In this document: positions 23,226 to 34,317 of the stretch, piece after piece
Numbering within the stretch: the first letter of the stretch is position 1
Layout: each line of letters starts with the position of its first letter
NCBI GenBank assembly: GCA_009760855.2
Contig: WPIO01000062.1
Coordinates: forward strand, 452,501 to 516,500
Source: Cristatella mucedo
Taxonomy: Eukaryota; Bryozoa; Phylactolaemata; Cristatellidae
DNA length: 64,000 nt
Direction of reading: 5' to 3'
The notes under the pieces: model-generated
What the model was told of the DNA's origin: nothing
Seen by the model: the letters and a program-made list of their open reading frames with translations, nothing else
Database searches by the model: none
Program-made: the position numbers and the translations under genes

Positions 23226-23533
23226 CGGCATCCATGCAGCGGCCAGGAAGCCGCAGTGGTAGCCAGCAGCAGCTGCCAGCCACAAGTCCACAGATGACTA
23301 GTCTGGGTGGCATGGTGTCACCGCAGCACGTGTTCCCAATGGCCGCACACCAGCAGCAGCAGCCTCAGCAGCTGTCACCTAACCCAACGGCTGTCGCCGT
23401 TTCTCCCACTGCTACAGCACAGCTTGGTCACCAGCGGATGCCTTCGGCTGAGTACCAGCGCCAGCTGCAATTACAACGACTTCACGCTGAGAAGGAGAAG
23501 CTGCGTCGAAAAGAGGAGGAGATTAGGCGCCAG
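23226..23533 (+). CDS. YAP1: YAP/Yorkie exon: Q/P/S linker and coiled coil
   Basis: Acceptor TAATTGTTTCAG. The first two bases complete the Pro codon begun in the preceding exon, so the protein reads DPRL-P-ASMQRPGS across the junction. Residues 72-173 of the visible protein follow: a Ser/Gln/Pro-rich linker with a polyglutamine-like HQQQQPQQ, a HQRMPS motif (139-144) fitting the LATS HxRxxS consensus, and a basic/acidic coiled coil (about 146-173, LQRLHAEKEKLRRKEEEIRR). The coiled coil aligns with the human YAP segment QLQMEKERLRLKQQELLRQ. It ends in phase 0 at CAG|GTAGGC. A GT microsatellite begins about 30 bp inside the following intron. Confidence 0.95.
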
Positions 23534-23559
23534 GTAGGCCGTGGACGAACGCTTACCAC

Positions 23560-23566
23560 GGTGTGC

Positions 23567-23625
<59 letters not shown>
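23560..23625. repeat. (GT)n microsatellite beside YAP splice donor
   Basis: GT run that starts within 30 bp downstream of the exon donor at 23534. Its alternate GT dinucleotides are weak potential donors. Confidence 0.95.
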
Positions 23626-23626
<1 letters not shown>

Positions 23627-23974
23627 CCGTTCGTGTTCGCACGCGCGTGTGTGTTGGCGCGATTGTGTATGACCACACGTGAGCATGCTTGTGGATGCTT
23701 GAGTTGTGACCGAAAAGATGCATCTATGAGAGTTGTTTGCTGTGTCACCGGCTTTTCATGATTTGGCTATTGTGCCGTTCAGCCGACAGCCCCGTGGCAT
23801 ATCTTGGTTATTTGTCAGTCACGTTGCTTCTTCACGTCTTTTTCTCTTGTAATACGGCCAAGTTGATTGGCCTAGCTTACCGCTTTCCTCCAAGACCGGT
23901 TAGATCAGAAAACAAACAGATGACAGGGTACGTATAGTGAGGACCAATAGCCACGGGCTAGCAAAATTTTGAAC

Positions 23975-24145
23975 GGTTGGCTCTCCTAAATCTGTTCTTA
24001 TTTTTAATTTCTAAACGACCAGAGACCGTTTGCCGTATGACGGAATGGCAAAAAAGAATTTTGCCTCGAGTAGAAACAGATTCCTCAATCTCGGGGTTGC
24101 CGTTTTCCGCTCTCTAACCGAGTGAACTATCGAAATTACTCTTCT
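23975..24145 (-). repeat. Possible third tRNA-derived SINE (family C)
   Basis: The minus strand at about 24130-24085 reads TAGTTCACTCGGTTAGAGAG, similar to a tRNA D-arm/box A, then AACCCCGAGATTGAGGAATC where box B would be. Sequence beyond it includes CTCGAGGCAAAATTC, which recurs on the same strand near 24491-24510. There are only two weak copies in this window, so the family is tentative. Confidence 0.4.
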
Positions 24146-25986
24146 CTACGGCGTTCAACACAGGGCTATCAAGCATCGGCTTTAAAATGCCACTTGCAGG
24201 CCCGAGCCGAATCCACACGTACTGCATGGCTGAATGTGCATGTTTATAATTTTAAATTCTTCCGTTGAGTGCAGTCATTACGACTGCTGTGATCGGCGAC
24301 CGTAGAGCCTAGCTGCTTTTATGTGGGTCCATTAAATTGGTGGACAGCTCAGCGAGAAGTCCGCCACCGTGTCCTTGTCGAACCGTGAATGGCCGAACGA
24401 GTAAGTATGGCCTCAAGCAACGGTTGCAAGGAAAGCAGTATTTTCAAAATACAGATGAAACCATAAGCCGGCTACCAGGAGCAAAAAAGGAGAATTTCGC
24501 CTCGAGTTTGCCATTACTCTTGAGACCTTAGAGTGGCGTGGAGGACCAGAAGAATCAAAGGGATTCTTTTAGGGCAGTGCTGCTAGTCGTGTTAAGTCTA
24601 ACCGAACAGGCTGCTAGCCTCGCGTTGTCGTCAAGCAACTTTGGTCGACTGGCCAGGAGTGCTGTATGGACTGCTTAGCTATTCGTTGTATGCAACTGAT
24701 TTCAGCATGCGCCGCATTATTATCTTGCTCCCTCTCTTAGAAGAAATATTTATAGCTATTGTGCTCATGTTTTTACCTACATGTTTAAGCTTGAAAGCTG
24801 ATACCATAAAGCAATGCCTCCACTTGACCCAGTTGCATTGCCTGGCAACTGCTGCCTGATATGCAAGATCATCTACTTCAACGATAATCAACAGGGGCGA
24901 ACATCTTCGACCTTCCCACCATAGTGTGGTTGAGAATGTTGGTCCAACTGGCCTATGTGACTGCCATGAACGAATATGGATCTTATTGACATGTATATAT
25001 ATAATCCTTGTTTTGGTGCTGTAATGCCAGTATGCCGCTATTCTTGCTAGTGTCGAAAGCGGTTCTTTTTTTTTGTTGCGCTGGTGGCCTATTCGTTCTG
25101 GTGGTAGCCGAGCGATGGTAGTGAACCGCCTTCCCGGTTGTTCCATTTCATCGGTGGTTTGTGCAAGCTGGCTTGCACTGCCCCTTCCTGCTACACTGCT
25201 GCTTTGTAGAACTCGTCAACTACCTCACACATCAGTGACTACTCGGATCCCTGGCCCCAACGGCTTTGCAAGCCAGGTCACTTGACTAATGTCGGCTGAC
25301 CTGATAAGCTGGCTAAAAAATATACTTTGGTAATAGGTGGTTTACACGAGAGCGATTTGGTTTCCCCAAGCAAGCCATCCTATCTATTGTAAAGAAGGAC
25401 TATATCAGGACGCTATATCAGCCAATGTCGAAAATGTTGCCCGCCCTTACCCCTTCTATATGCTCCTGGTCCTTCCTTCCACGTCGTGCAGCCACGCTTG
25501 TCGAGCACCTGAGTGGACCGAGGAGCATGCAGCATTAGCTGCCGTACTGCGAACAACGGCTAGCAGGTTGGTGAGGTCCTATGCATTATCGATCAAAGCA
25601 CTTAGCATCAAAGCAATTAGGTGGCAAAAATGGCAACACACTGTCATTTAGCGCCATTGCAACCTATCGAGCGGCTCCTAGCTTCTTTTTTTTTATATTT
25701 CCAATGGCCTTTGGGAAACTTCTATCCTTCAGTTGTGTTGTGTATAGCTGACGCATCAATGACGTAGTTAGGATTTACCTAATAACTATGGGCAAACCAA
25801 ATGCCACCCTTAAGTTGGAAAATCTCACCCTCAGTTCATCTAGCATCACTACCGTGAAGTGTGCGCTCAGCCCAAGCATATGATTCCAAAACGACTTGTG
25901 AGTAAATGCACATATTTCCTCCACTGCAAAGTCGGCCTACTTTCAGCTAAGGAACATCCAAGTATACCAAATACATGCACACTCAC
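24146..25986. other. No recognisable feature inside YAP intron
   Basis: Read on both strands. The longest frame is 155 codons on the minus strand (24679-25146) and has no family resemblance. Nothing else was recognised. Confidence 0.4.

Positions 25987-26044
<58 letters not shown>
25987..26044. repeat. (CA)n microsatellite
   Basis: CA run of about 58 bp with a short ACTCACACACG lead-in. Confidence 0.97.
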
Positions 26045-26048
<4 letters not shown>

Positions 26049-26358
26049 AGTGCGTACTGAGATATGAGCACGACCGCGCAACATGCTTGTCTGATGAGGT
26101 TGAGTAGTGCTGCCATAGCTGGCCAAAGGTTACTCCTCAAATGTATCAATGGCTGCAGTTGAGTATACCTTGCAGAGGCTGTGTGGTCCCAAATCGTGAA
26201 TGCTGTCAAGGTTATTTGCTGCAAACGGTTGTACGAAGCCTGTCCAGCCATTTGTCGGCGATGTAGGGTGTGCATGCCAGAAGCGCATGCCCTTAGCTTA
26301 CCGGTCTTTGGCTGATGCTGATTGCACCCGAGTCATGTCGCTGGTTGTCGTCGCACAG

Positions 26359-26686
26359 GAGGTGCTCATTCGCCAGAGTCACATGGCCGGATCTGGTGAC
26401 CAAGGCTTGGAGCCCTTTGGCCACGACCTGACACCTGCAGCCGTGGCCAGTGGTGCCGGCGGCGTGGATCCTTTCCTCGGTGGAATGGTGGGAGGTGCGC
26501 CGCCCGCTGGTGCGCCGCCCGCCGGTCTCGGCTATCACGCGAGGCAGGAGAGCGGCGACAGCGGCCTCGGTGGAATGCGCATCCCCGAGGAGTATGCCGC
26601 CGGTGGCGGTCCTATCTTGATGGACGAAGCAATGGATAGCCAGGACTCGGCAACAGTAGTCGCAGCCTCGGCCGTAGCACCCGCCG
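26359..26686 (+). CDS. YAP1: YAP/Yorkie exon: LATS site and degron region, activation domain
   Basis: Acceptor GTCGTCGCACAG, phase 0. Residues 174-282 and the first base of Ala283. In order: the end of the coiled coil (EVLIRQ), an acidic/Gly-rich segment with DPFLGG (210-215, human DPFLNSG), a YHARQES site (232-238, the human YHSRDES LATS site), then DSGLGG (240-245). An acidic stretch ILMDEAMDSQDSAT follows, matching the human DEMDTGDT area. In vertebrates the LATS-phosphorylated HxRxxS primes CK1 phosphorylation of the following DSGLS degron; here the second Ser is Gly. A Gly/Ala/Pro expansion (APPAGAPPAG) is lineage specific. The donor is GCCG|GTATGT. Reading through it meets a TAG at 26692, so retention would truncate the protein. 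Confidence 0.94.
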
Positions 26687-26837
26687 GTATGTAGGACCAG
26701 GACCCGATGTGCTTGCCCGCAAGCGTAGCATATCATGCTTGCCCGCCAGCGCTTTTGCATCTCAGGTGTGCGCTGTGAACGCAAGCGCGGCTCGTACCTT
26801 CGCACTCACCAAGTTTTGTTGCTTGCATCTGCTGCAG

Positions 26838-26959
26838 CCGCCCTGAAGCGGCCAGTGCCTGCCGCTGCCCTGGCAGCCGGCCGTGGCAACGGAGACTTCT
26901 TGAGCAGCATGGATTTTAACGAGAACCACGAAGCTGATGATCTCATGTCGACTTTGCCC
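26838..26959 (+). CDS. YAP1: YAP/Yorkie exon: acidic C-terminal activation region
   Basis: After a short 151-bp intron with acceptor CATCTGCTGCAG, CC completes the Ala codon left open by G in the previous exon. Residues 284-323 follow: a basic ALKRP, then FLSSMDFNENHEADDLMSTLP. ADDLMSTLP aligns with human GEELMPSLQ near the C-terminus. It ends in phase 0 at CCC|GTATGT, so the 57-nt last exon joins in frame. Confidence 0.9.
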
Positions 26960-27761
26960 GTATGTGTGGCGTGCCGCAGCTCTTTGCATGGCGCCTGAGA
27001 GTGTGCCTTGCGATGCTGTGACGGCCGCAGCTGCTAGGCTGTCAATGTGCCCGTAGATGCCTAACTCTCAGCCGACAAGCTGCCGTAATGTAGCATCAGT
27101 GACCCAACTAAGCACCACACACTGCTTACACTGCCAGACATGCGATGTTTAGCAGTGTTTAGCTGAGCTGTTTAGAGCACCGCACCGTGCATCACCAATC
27201 TTTTTCTACTTGCGTTAAAGCAATGTCTTTTCATATGTCGTTCATATTCTTGTTCGTATGCTTCTCAGTCATCATACCCTTTCTTGCTGCTCGGTCCGCC
27301 CACTCTCTGGACTATATAGTAGGCCGGTTGGCGGACAGTCTGTCGGCCGTTCTCTGGATACCTTTGTTTGAGCCTCTCTTTCTACCTCTCTCACACATTC
27401 TCTCCTTCCCTTCACGGCATCGACTGCCAGCACCCCTTATTCGGTGCTGCATTTACGTACAAAGCCGTATCGAATTTCAGCATTCGAATCCTTTGACTGT
27501 CGTCGACTCCATCTCATTTAAATACTCATGTTCCTGTCGGTCGACCACAACCACCTCACTATCCCCTTCCTCTGTAAGGTAGCCGAAATAGAAAAATCGC
27601 AAATCGACAGGCTGTAAGATAGCCGCAATCGACTTGAGGATCCAGCCGTAGAGTTAATAGCTAGAAGGTGTATAGGGAATTGCAGATTGTGTTTTGCTGT
27701 GCAAATGAATTGCTACGATTGAGTGAGTGCCTACATATGCATGCTTGTGTATGCATATGCA

Positions 27762-27815
27762 CGTGTGTGTGTGTGTGTGTGTGTGTGCGTGTGTGCGTGC
27801 GTGCGTGCGTGTGTG
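27762..27815. repeat. (GT)n microsatellite
   Basis: GT run grading into GCGT repeats. Confidence 0.93.
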
Positions 27816-28497
27816 TGATCGTGCATTCGCTTGTGCACATGTACGTGTTTGTCCGTGCACACTGGGCAGAGAGATAAGCTGCTAGCCGTTGGACTGCAGC
27901 AGCATTAAAATTGGTGAGGGAAAAGATAAGAGGAAAATTCCCAGGCTTGTCCTTTGGGGGACCGCCAGCCGGATAGTTGGGGATTGAGCTGCGAGGGGGA
28001 TCGGGCCGTGGTGAGATTGCATTGGCAGCATCGACCTGGGAGAGGACCGATAAGAAGTTGGGCAGACCGAGGGGGCGCGGTGGAGCGGCGACATGTCCTG
28101 AGGCTGGGCAGAGAAGATTGGCTGCGCTGCTGTGTCTGCCTTTTATGGGTTATCTGCAATCGGCCTCCCATCGTTGCTCAGATGTGCCTCTCATAGTATT
28201 CTGTGAAGGCTTCGAAGCTGTTTGCTGTGCCTCTGCTTACTAGCATCAGCTTCTCTTGCCATATGTCACTCTGGCTGACCTTTATTCGATTACTATGACT
28301 TCTTTATCTGCATTGACTTTGGTATCTAAGATGTAACAATAGCCGTTTGGTCTCTTGCCATGGCCATTGTGTAGCATGAACTGTTTTGTTTAATTATTGG
28401 CTGCTTCAGTCTGTGTGATGTCAGTGCCTGTAGCCTGTGTGGCACAATGGCCTGCCCTCTCAGACCACAATGCTGAGAGAGCACTGCACGGGTATGT

Positions 28498-28498
<1 letters not shown>

Positions 28499-28532
<34 letters not shown>

Positions 28533-28539
28533 TGCGTGT

Positions 28540-28598
<59 letters not shown>

Positions 28599-28605
28599 TG
28601 TGTGC
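28499..28605. repeat. (GT)n microsatellite with CT interruptions
   Basis: About 107 bp of GT dinucleotides with TCTGCG and TCTG interruptions. Confidence 0.95.
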
Positions 28606-30189
28606 GCGCATATGCTACATGCCTGTGTCTATGCTGTGTGCACGTGCCATGGAAGAATATGCAAATGTACCGTGTGAATGAAAGGGTCCTCATAGTACAC
28701 ATTGTGTCAGGTAGAGGTCACTAGTCCCTCTGGGTTGCTATAAAAGTGTGCAAGCCAACATGCTGTTGGCAAGTTCTGGTAACATGCTGACTGTATGACC
28801 TGTATGCTATAAAAATACTTGGCTGTGTAGAAATGTTGTAACGTGCTACCTCCATCTAGACTTGCGATAGGTCATTATTGTGTTGTCAGCTAATGTCACC
28901 ATTACGGGACAGTAAGGACACCTGGCTAGGAACCTAAAGGATTGTGTAGGGATGAAAACCTGATCGCCTATTCTACTGAACCATAATCTACGGGCTTCCA
29001 GGAATTGGTAGGTGTCAGTGAGCAGTGAAATAGTAATGGCTAGCAATAATATTCCCGTGCTGATAGTTTTTTATTTTTTATATTTGCACACGTTATTGTG
29101 TGAAGCGTTCTTGTGGCTCAATTGTGCGATTTTGAGCAATCATGAGCCATTGATACGGGAGTAGTTATTGTAAATACATTTAGACTCAAAACAAACTGCT
29201 TGTTTTATAAATTTTAGTGGATTGATGAAATGTCGATCACATTATGTCAATAATAAATTTTAAATGATGTCTGATTATCCAAATGGTGATAATGTCCCAG
29301 ACCACACATGCCTGTAGCGAGTTTTGCTAAAGATGCTCGGCAAGGGATTGTCTCGTGTTGTTGCATTGTGACCCCCGAGCCCTGTGCTACGTGTTTAGGT
29401 GGTTACTGCCTCTTCAGGCTTGCGTAGGGGGCCTAAGACTGGGTATTGCATGGCAGTGATTGAGCTCTTGCAGGCCCACACAATGGTAATCGCAGATGAG
29501 TTTAGCACAGCAGGGTGACGACAGTAGAACAAAATACAACTTTAACGATCTAAAAACACTTCATGAGTAAAAGAAAAATGCTTCCGTGTTGCCATTCCGC
29601 CTGGCTAAGCATAAATAGCATTTACCTGATTCATACCGTGTTGTGGCTCAGCATTTAGTTTTGCCTGTAGTGTAGCTTATAGGCATCGCTCCAGAGGATT
29701 TTGTTAGTATTGGGTCCATTAGGACCTGTTCATTTCAGTTGTATTGTGGCATCAAAGTTTGAGAAGGAAGTGTCTCCATTTTTGATTTCCCTGTGATTTT
29801 TCTCTTTTGACCTTGGTGGACGTTTAAACATGATCCAGGCCCTATAATCTTCCAAAAATATGGAGTTGTGGAATGTGCTAGTATTATGTGGTAGCATCTA
29901 TATTCATGCAATGATTACTTCGAGTGTGTACTCATGCCGACGGAATGATGGCATTGTGAGGCTTCTTTCACGGCTTGCCCATCGTTTCTCGAGGTCTTGT
30001 CTGACCATTCACCCATTGACCCAACAGGTTCTGCCACCGGCTAGATGAATGGAGGTGGGGTGAAACAATTGTTTTCAAACTGGCTACGCCAGCACGAGCT
30101 GAACCGTCAGTGCTCATTTCCAGCCACCAGCACCCTGGTCAGAATGCTGTGCTTGACCGTTAGACTTAAGGAGCTCAGAAATTTTGGTT

Positions 30190-30545
30190 TCATGCATGTG
30201 AGCTTCCAAGAATGTGAATGCAAGACTGACTCGATTGGATTCCGAAGGATAGGGTGGTCGGGTGTAATGTATCCAGTAGCCAATTTTCCTTCGAGGTGAT
30301 TTTGTAAGCTCCCTGACGATTGTCACTATGTAGGATGAACATGTGTTGACCATTCTTCACTTCGAAAACGCATGCTTGGAAGTCCTTCATGCCATCATCA
30401 AAACTTTTGTGATCGGCTTCACAATACTTACTGATTCTAAGACGAGTGAGTGCACCCATTGATGCATTCCTGAAGTTTTCGTCTCGGTCAGGAATGCTTG
30501 CCAACCAGCTGTACAAGTTCAAGCCTCTTGAAGAGGCCCCGAGAG
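30190..30545 (-). pseudogene. Unrecognised protein-like frame, antisense in YAP intron
   Basis: An open minus-strand frame of about 118 codons (upstream stop near 30556, stop near 30190). Its composition looks like a real globular protein, unlike the microsatellite or shadow frames nearby: LYSWLASIPDRDENFRNAS, then a middle with EADHKSFDDGMKDFQACVFE, then VKNGQHMFILHSDNRQGAYK. I do not recognise the family. A GTAAGTATT donor-like site lies inside it on the minus strand (about 30425-30433). It has no start context and no partner exon that I could find. It may be a piece of a mobile element, a processed pseudogene, or a nested antisense exon. The + strand of part of this region also carries acceptor- and donor-like sites (about 30490 and 30559), but that frame does not fit YAP. 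Confidence 0.35.
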
Positions 30546-30995
30546 GCTTTGATGTTCAGGTTTGCTCCTTCTGCATACTACTGCTGCTTGTGGTTTGGGA
30601 CACGGGTCGGCGTTATACCATCTTCTCGGTCTTCTCGGTTCCTGAAATGTAGCTGCTAAAAAGGTAATGACTGAGATTGGAAGTTGTGCTTTTTCAGACA
30701 ATCTAAGCATCACTACCTGGAAAACTTGTAGTATTGTGTAGTGGGTCGTTATCTTTTGTTGCCTTATGTAAGGCGTTTGGAAGCCACAGCCATTAACTTG
30801 ATCTACAGGGTATGTGTTGATAACAATAGCTGTGATATTGTATCTCGTTAAATGTACATTTGTTATAGAAACCTTCACCGTAAATGCCTGTCTCTCATTT
30901 TTCTTTGTTTGGGAAGGGTTCCTTGGTTTCGTTTCACTTTTGGTTGTGGACAGAATCTCATTCCTGTCAGCTGACAATGTGTGCATTTTCTGTAG

Positions 30996-31052
30996 GAGGA
31001 TATCAGTGGCCTGGAACATCTTGATGTTAAGATGGACCTCACATGGCTATAA
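30996..31052 (+). CDS. YAP1: YAP/Yorkie last coding exon with C-terminal PDZ-binding motif
   Basis: Acceptor CATTTTCTGTAG, phase 0, matching the preceding exon. It encodes 18 residues and a TAA stop: EDISGLEHLDVKMDLTWL. The ending LTWL is the family's class I PDZ ligand (human FLTWL), which links YAP to ZO/NHERF-type PDZ proteins and aids nuclear localisation. DDLMSTLP-EDISGLEHLDV lines up with the human C-terminus EELMPSLQ...DILNDMESV, so no exon need be missing between this and 26959. The short exon sits 4 kb downstream and would be missed by gene finders without family evidence. Confidence 0.92.
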   Translation, partial: EDISGLEHLDVKMDLTWL

Positions 31053-32176
31053 TTGCCTGGTGGCACGGAGCGCGGAGTTCGACAGCTTCGTTTGGCTGCT
31101 AGTGAAACCTAGGGCATTGCTGATGGAGTTCTGCGGAAGGAAGCGAAAGTTGCCTCCTGTCTCTTCGACGACCGTTCGTGCCACCCGTCAATGGGCAAGA
31201 TTGCTGCAGTTGCAGTGGTGCGTTCAAAGAACGGCCGAGCTCGATGCTGCGATGCCTCCGAGCGCGATCGCGTGGGAGAGACTGTTTTTCGTTGTTCTCT
31301 CAAGAGAACGAGAGCCGCCCGGAGAGAGGGGAGCTTGAAGGCAGCATGCAGGCTTAGAGGTGCCCTGCTGACAGCTGCTCGCAGAGGCGCTGGGCAGCGA
31401 GTGGGCTTGCTGTCCGCCTGTCTGTCTCTCGGTGCTGCCTGGAACCACTGTGCTAGCGTGCACTAACGCCAGGTGGGCGGCGGCGGCTGGCACACTGACT
31501 GTCGGTGCTGGTTGCTGTTGCCTTATCAGCATGCCTTTTCTTGCATTGTACTTAGGGGAATGTATCGACCCTCATTTTTTTTCTTAGTCTTTGAAGTATC
31601 GGCCGTAACAAGCAGCTGCTTTTTGCTGATCTCGGGTCGGCACCAGCATACGCAATGGATGAAAAACCACTTGCCTTCTTTTTCTCGGTACTTTGGTGCA
31701 TTAGCAAGGCGTGTGTACTGGCATTAGTGATGCGTGCAAAATGCTGGTTTTCTGTATGCTGCCGGACTTTTTGCGACTTTTGTGCACATGTACGGTCATA
31801 TTATACAACAGCATTACTAAGTTTTAAACTGTTTTCAGAGCTGAAAGAATATAGTGTAAACAATAATGCTTGTATCGCTTGTATATACATACATATATAT
31901 ATATATATATCTATCTATCTAAATATATGCAGGTATAGCTTGTTGTACACTCAGACGCAAAAAAGTCCTTGCAATATGGCCGCTGCTGTAGTGGCTGTAG
32001 ATTCGTTCCGGTAATAAGAGGGTTTTCTAAAAGGTCAGGCATACCCAAGTGTGCAAAGCATGTCAAAATATGTATTAATAGCCCAAAAATAAGCATATGC
32101 TGTTGTATGTATGCATTTAGTGTGACGTCGCCCCACTTTGATTCTTTATGACCTCCCTTGTCTGGCCCAGAATAAA
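31053..32176 (+). other. Probable YAP 3' untranslated region
   Basis: Begins at the stop codon and contains no other supported exon. The first clear AATAAA polyadenylation signal is at 32171-32176, with another at about 32290. An AT/ATCT microsatellite lies at 31886-31925. The 3' end is an inference; a LINE-beta fragment starts just after. Confidence 0.35.
31886..31925. repeat. (AT)n(ATCT)n microsatellite
   Basis: ATATAT run followed by three ATCT units. Confidence 0.9.
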
Positions 32177-32276
32177 GGTCACAAGCTTCTGAGTTGTCTC
32201 TCCTGCTATGGCTTATTTTACTGAACCTGAATTTTACTGACAAGATCGGCTACTGGTGTAGGCCGAACACCTGGCC

Positions 32277-32885
32277 TCAGAAAGTGGGAAATAAAGTAGA
32301 GTCAGGAGAGCAGTTGAGGTAGTGAATAGCATGGAAGTAGCAGCTCAGGACTGCTGGAAAAGATGTGCCATAGTCGGCAGCAGGAAAGTCGTTGTTGCGT
32401 AAGAATGGCGGAAGCGAGTTCCACAGTTTAGAATCTGCAGAGCTAAAGCTTCTGTCGCTAACGGTCTTTGAGCAGAGGAATGGAACAGTGAATTTTTTGT
32501 CCGTACATGATCTGAGGGTACGAGGAGGCTGAAACTGGTGCAACAGTTGAATTATGTATGGAGGAACCAAGCCGTGGCGGGGCTTGCGGGTCAGTGTCAG
32601 AACTTTTCTCTGTGTCCGTTGATCAACCGACAGCCATCCTAGCTCTTTTAGCAGAGGAGACGGGTGGTGATCAAACCTCTGGGACTTGAAAACTAGCCTT
32701 GCCTATTCATAGCCATTTACAGTGGCCTAGTTCCTTTTTTTGGTAGCCCAGCCAAAAGGGAATTACAATAATCAAGCCGAGGCAAAACTAAGGAGCTAGT
32801 TGAATTTTTAGCAAGCCACCATGAAAGACAGCTCCTTATCTTAAATAGGGATGGGACGCGATGGCAAGCTGTAGGAGCAGGTCAG
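32277..32885 (-). mobile_element. LINE-beta C-terminal fragment
   Basis: The minus strand carries QFQPPRTLRSCTDKKFTVPF, then DRSFSSADSKLWNSLPPFLR, the C-terminal block of the second LINE family. It corresponds to RALRSYVDNKLAVPF and DRSFSSAGPRLWNSLP at 50266-50688. Upstream on that strand the LLKELGWL motif and a decayed DYCNSLLAGLPKK motif can be read up to about 32885. It is 5'-truncated with frame breaks. Confidence 0.85.
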
Positions 32886-32997
32886 AAGGTGTCGTTAATG
32901 TACATACTAATAGCTGCACATTACTACTTCGAGCGAGGCATCTGTACCTTTGAGGATAAGCTTAAGCAATTGCCTTACTAAATGTTTTTTTATCTCA

Positions 32998-34317
32998 GGC
33001 GACCACCAAGCTCATCTCATCTCACCTAAGCATCACTGGCACCGCACTGCAATTATTTAGGTCTTATTTCAGTGGGAGCAGATGGTGGAGAGCATTGATG
33101 GCAAGGCAGCAATTGTCCGAGGAGCCATTGAAGTACAGGGTACCCGAAAGCTCTGTGCTTAGTCTGGTTCTTTTCACAATGTATACTCTCCCTCTTTCCT
33201 ATGTGATCGCCAAGCACAATCTAGGCTTTCATTTCAATGCAGATGACTCACAGCTGTACCTGTGCTTTGATCCCTCTCTGCCTTCTAGCCTGCCAAACTC
33301 CAGCAGCAGCGGCATCCCTTACGGCTTGTATTGCTGATATTTGCTTTTGGATGGCAACATAATATCTCGAATTCACTGACGATCAAACCAACTTGTTATT
33401 TATGGGCAAGCCTACTTTTATTCAGAAATTGGAATGGTTAACGCTCAAAATGAGCTCTGCCAGCATATCGCCTGTAGAATCTGCACACAATCTAGATGTT
33501 CTATTCCAATGTGACCTTTTACTGGATGATCTCATCAGCTCCACAGTCAAGTCGACCTATTTACAGCTGCGTAGCATTTGCAAAGTTTGGGCGTGCTTGG
33601 GCAGGGACCACATCCAATTTGGTTCATGCATTTATAACATTCTGTCGACTTCTGTAGCTCACTGCTTGCAGATCTACCGACCTATACAATCAGGTGCTTA
33701 CAGTTGGTGGAACTATGTAGCCACTCTTGTCCGTCGTGAGCTGCTCAGTTGCCACATTGCACCACTTCTTGCCGACCTGCACTGGCTTCCAATCAAGGAG
33801 CCTTTCGACTTCAGGATTTTTTCAGTCACTTTTTTTCAATTCATTTTTTGACCTGAACCTATCTATCAGATCTATACCCTACCAGGCTAGCATCGGACCA
33901 CCCGCTCATCTTACTCAAATCGTTTAGCTATGCCTCGGGCCAACCTCAAATACTTTGGACACCGTGACCCTAATTAGTATGCTCCCAACACATGGAGTTT
34001 ACTTTTTTGACTGACTTCACTCCACCAACTAACTTGACCATTATAAAGAAGCTAAAACCGCACCAGTTCTTCTCAGGGTCCCCACGATTCGTTCATCTGT
34101 ATGCTTTTACGTGCTGGCATTGTGTATGTAACCAATAACCATATTTTACATGCTTAAGCTGTACATGTTACCTCTAACCGTAAGTATGCATGCTACCACT
34201 AAACAAACATACGGTCATGCTTCTATACAGAATATATAAAGTGCCTAGAAAGAGATCAAGTTATCTGAGAGAGCTATACAAATGTATTATTATTATTATT
34301 ATTAATATTATTATTAT
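32998..34317 (+). mobile_element. LINE-alpha with RT core and ATT tail, degenerate
   Basis: A 5'-truncated LINE of CR1/L2/Jockey type. It starts in the motif A to B interval (HLSITGTALQLFRSYFS), then VPESSVLSLVLFTMYTLPLS (motif B, normally VPQGSVLGPLLF). FHFNADDSQLYL is motif C, where Tyr of YADD is Asn. Next come the post-RT ISPVESAHNLDVLFQ, DLHWLPIKE and a frameshifted C-terminal block. The 3' UTR has 'ctaaccg..atgcatgctaccacta', then GAAAGAGATCAAGTTATCTG and an ATT repeat (34288-34317). It is the longest LINE-alpha copy here, with several frameshifts. Confidence 0.88.

Larger units (their letters stand above)
23534..26358 (+). other. YAP intron (2825 bp)
   Basis: It holds a GT repeat at 23560-23625, a possible SINE at 23975-24145 and a CA repeat at 25987-26044. 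No additional exon was recognised. A phase 0 to phase 0 join of the flanking exons preserves the frame and the family alignment. Confidence 0.6.
26960..30084 (+). other. YAP last intron, left part
   Basis: The last intron is 26960-30995 (4036 bp). This part has a T/C-rich stretch at 27190-27580, two GT microsatellites (27762-27815, 28499-28605) and otherwise unassigned DNA. No exon was recognised. Confidence 0.6.

Noticed and set aside
26687..26694. Read-through of the 26686 donor to TAG as the true C-terminus
   Set aside because: A downstream exon pair in perfect phase gives the family's acidic end and TWL motif. Read-through could at most be a minor isoform.
30491..30558. Possible extra YAP exon (GAATGCTTGCC to GTTCAG|GTTTGC)
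   Set aside because: Splice-like borders exist, but the phase does not fit the neighbouring exons (phase 0 in, not 0 out) and the peptide does not match the YAP C-terminus.
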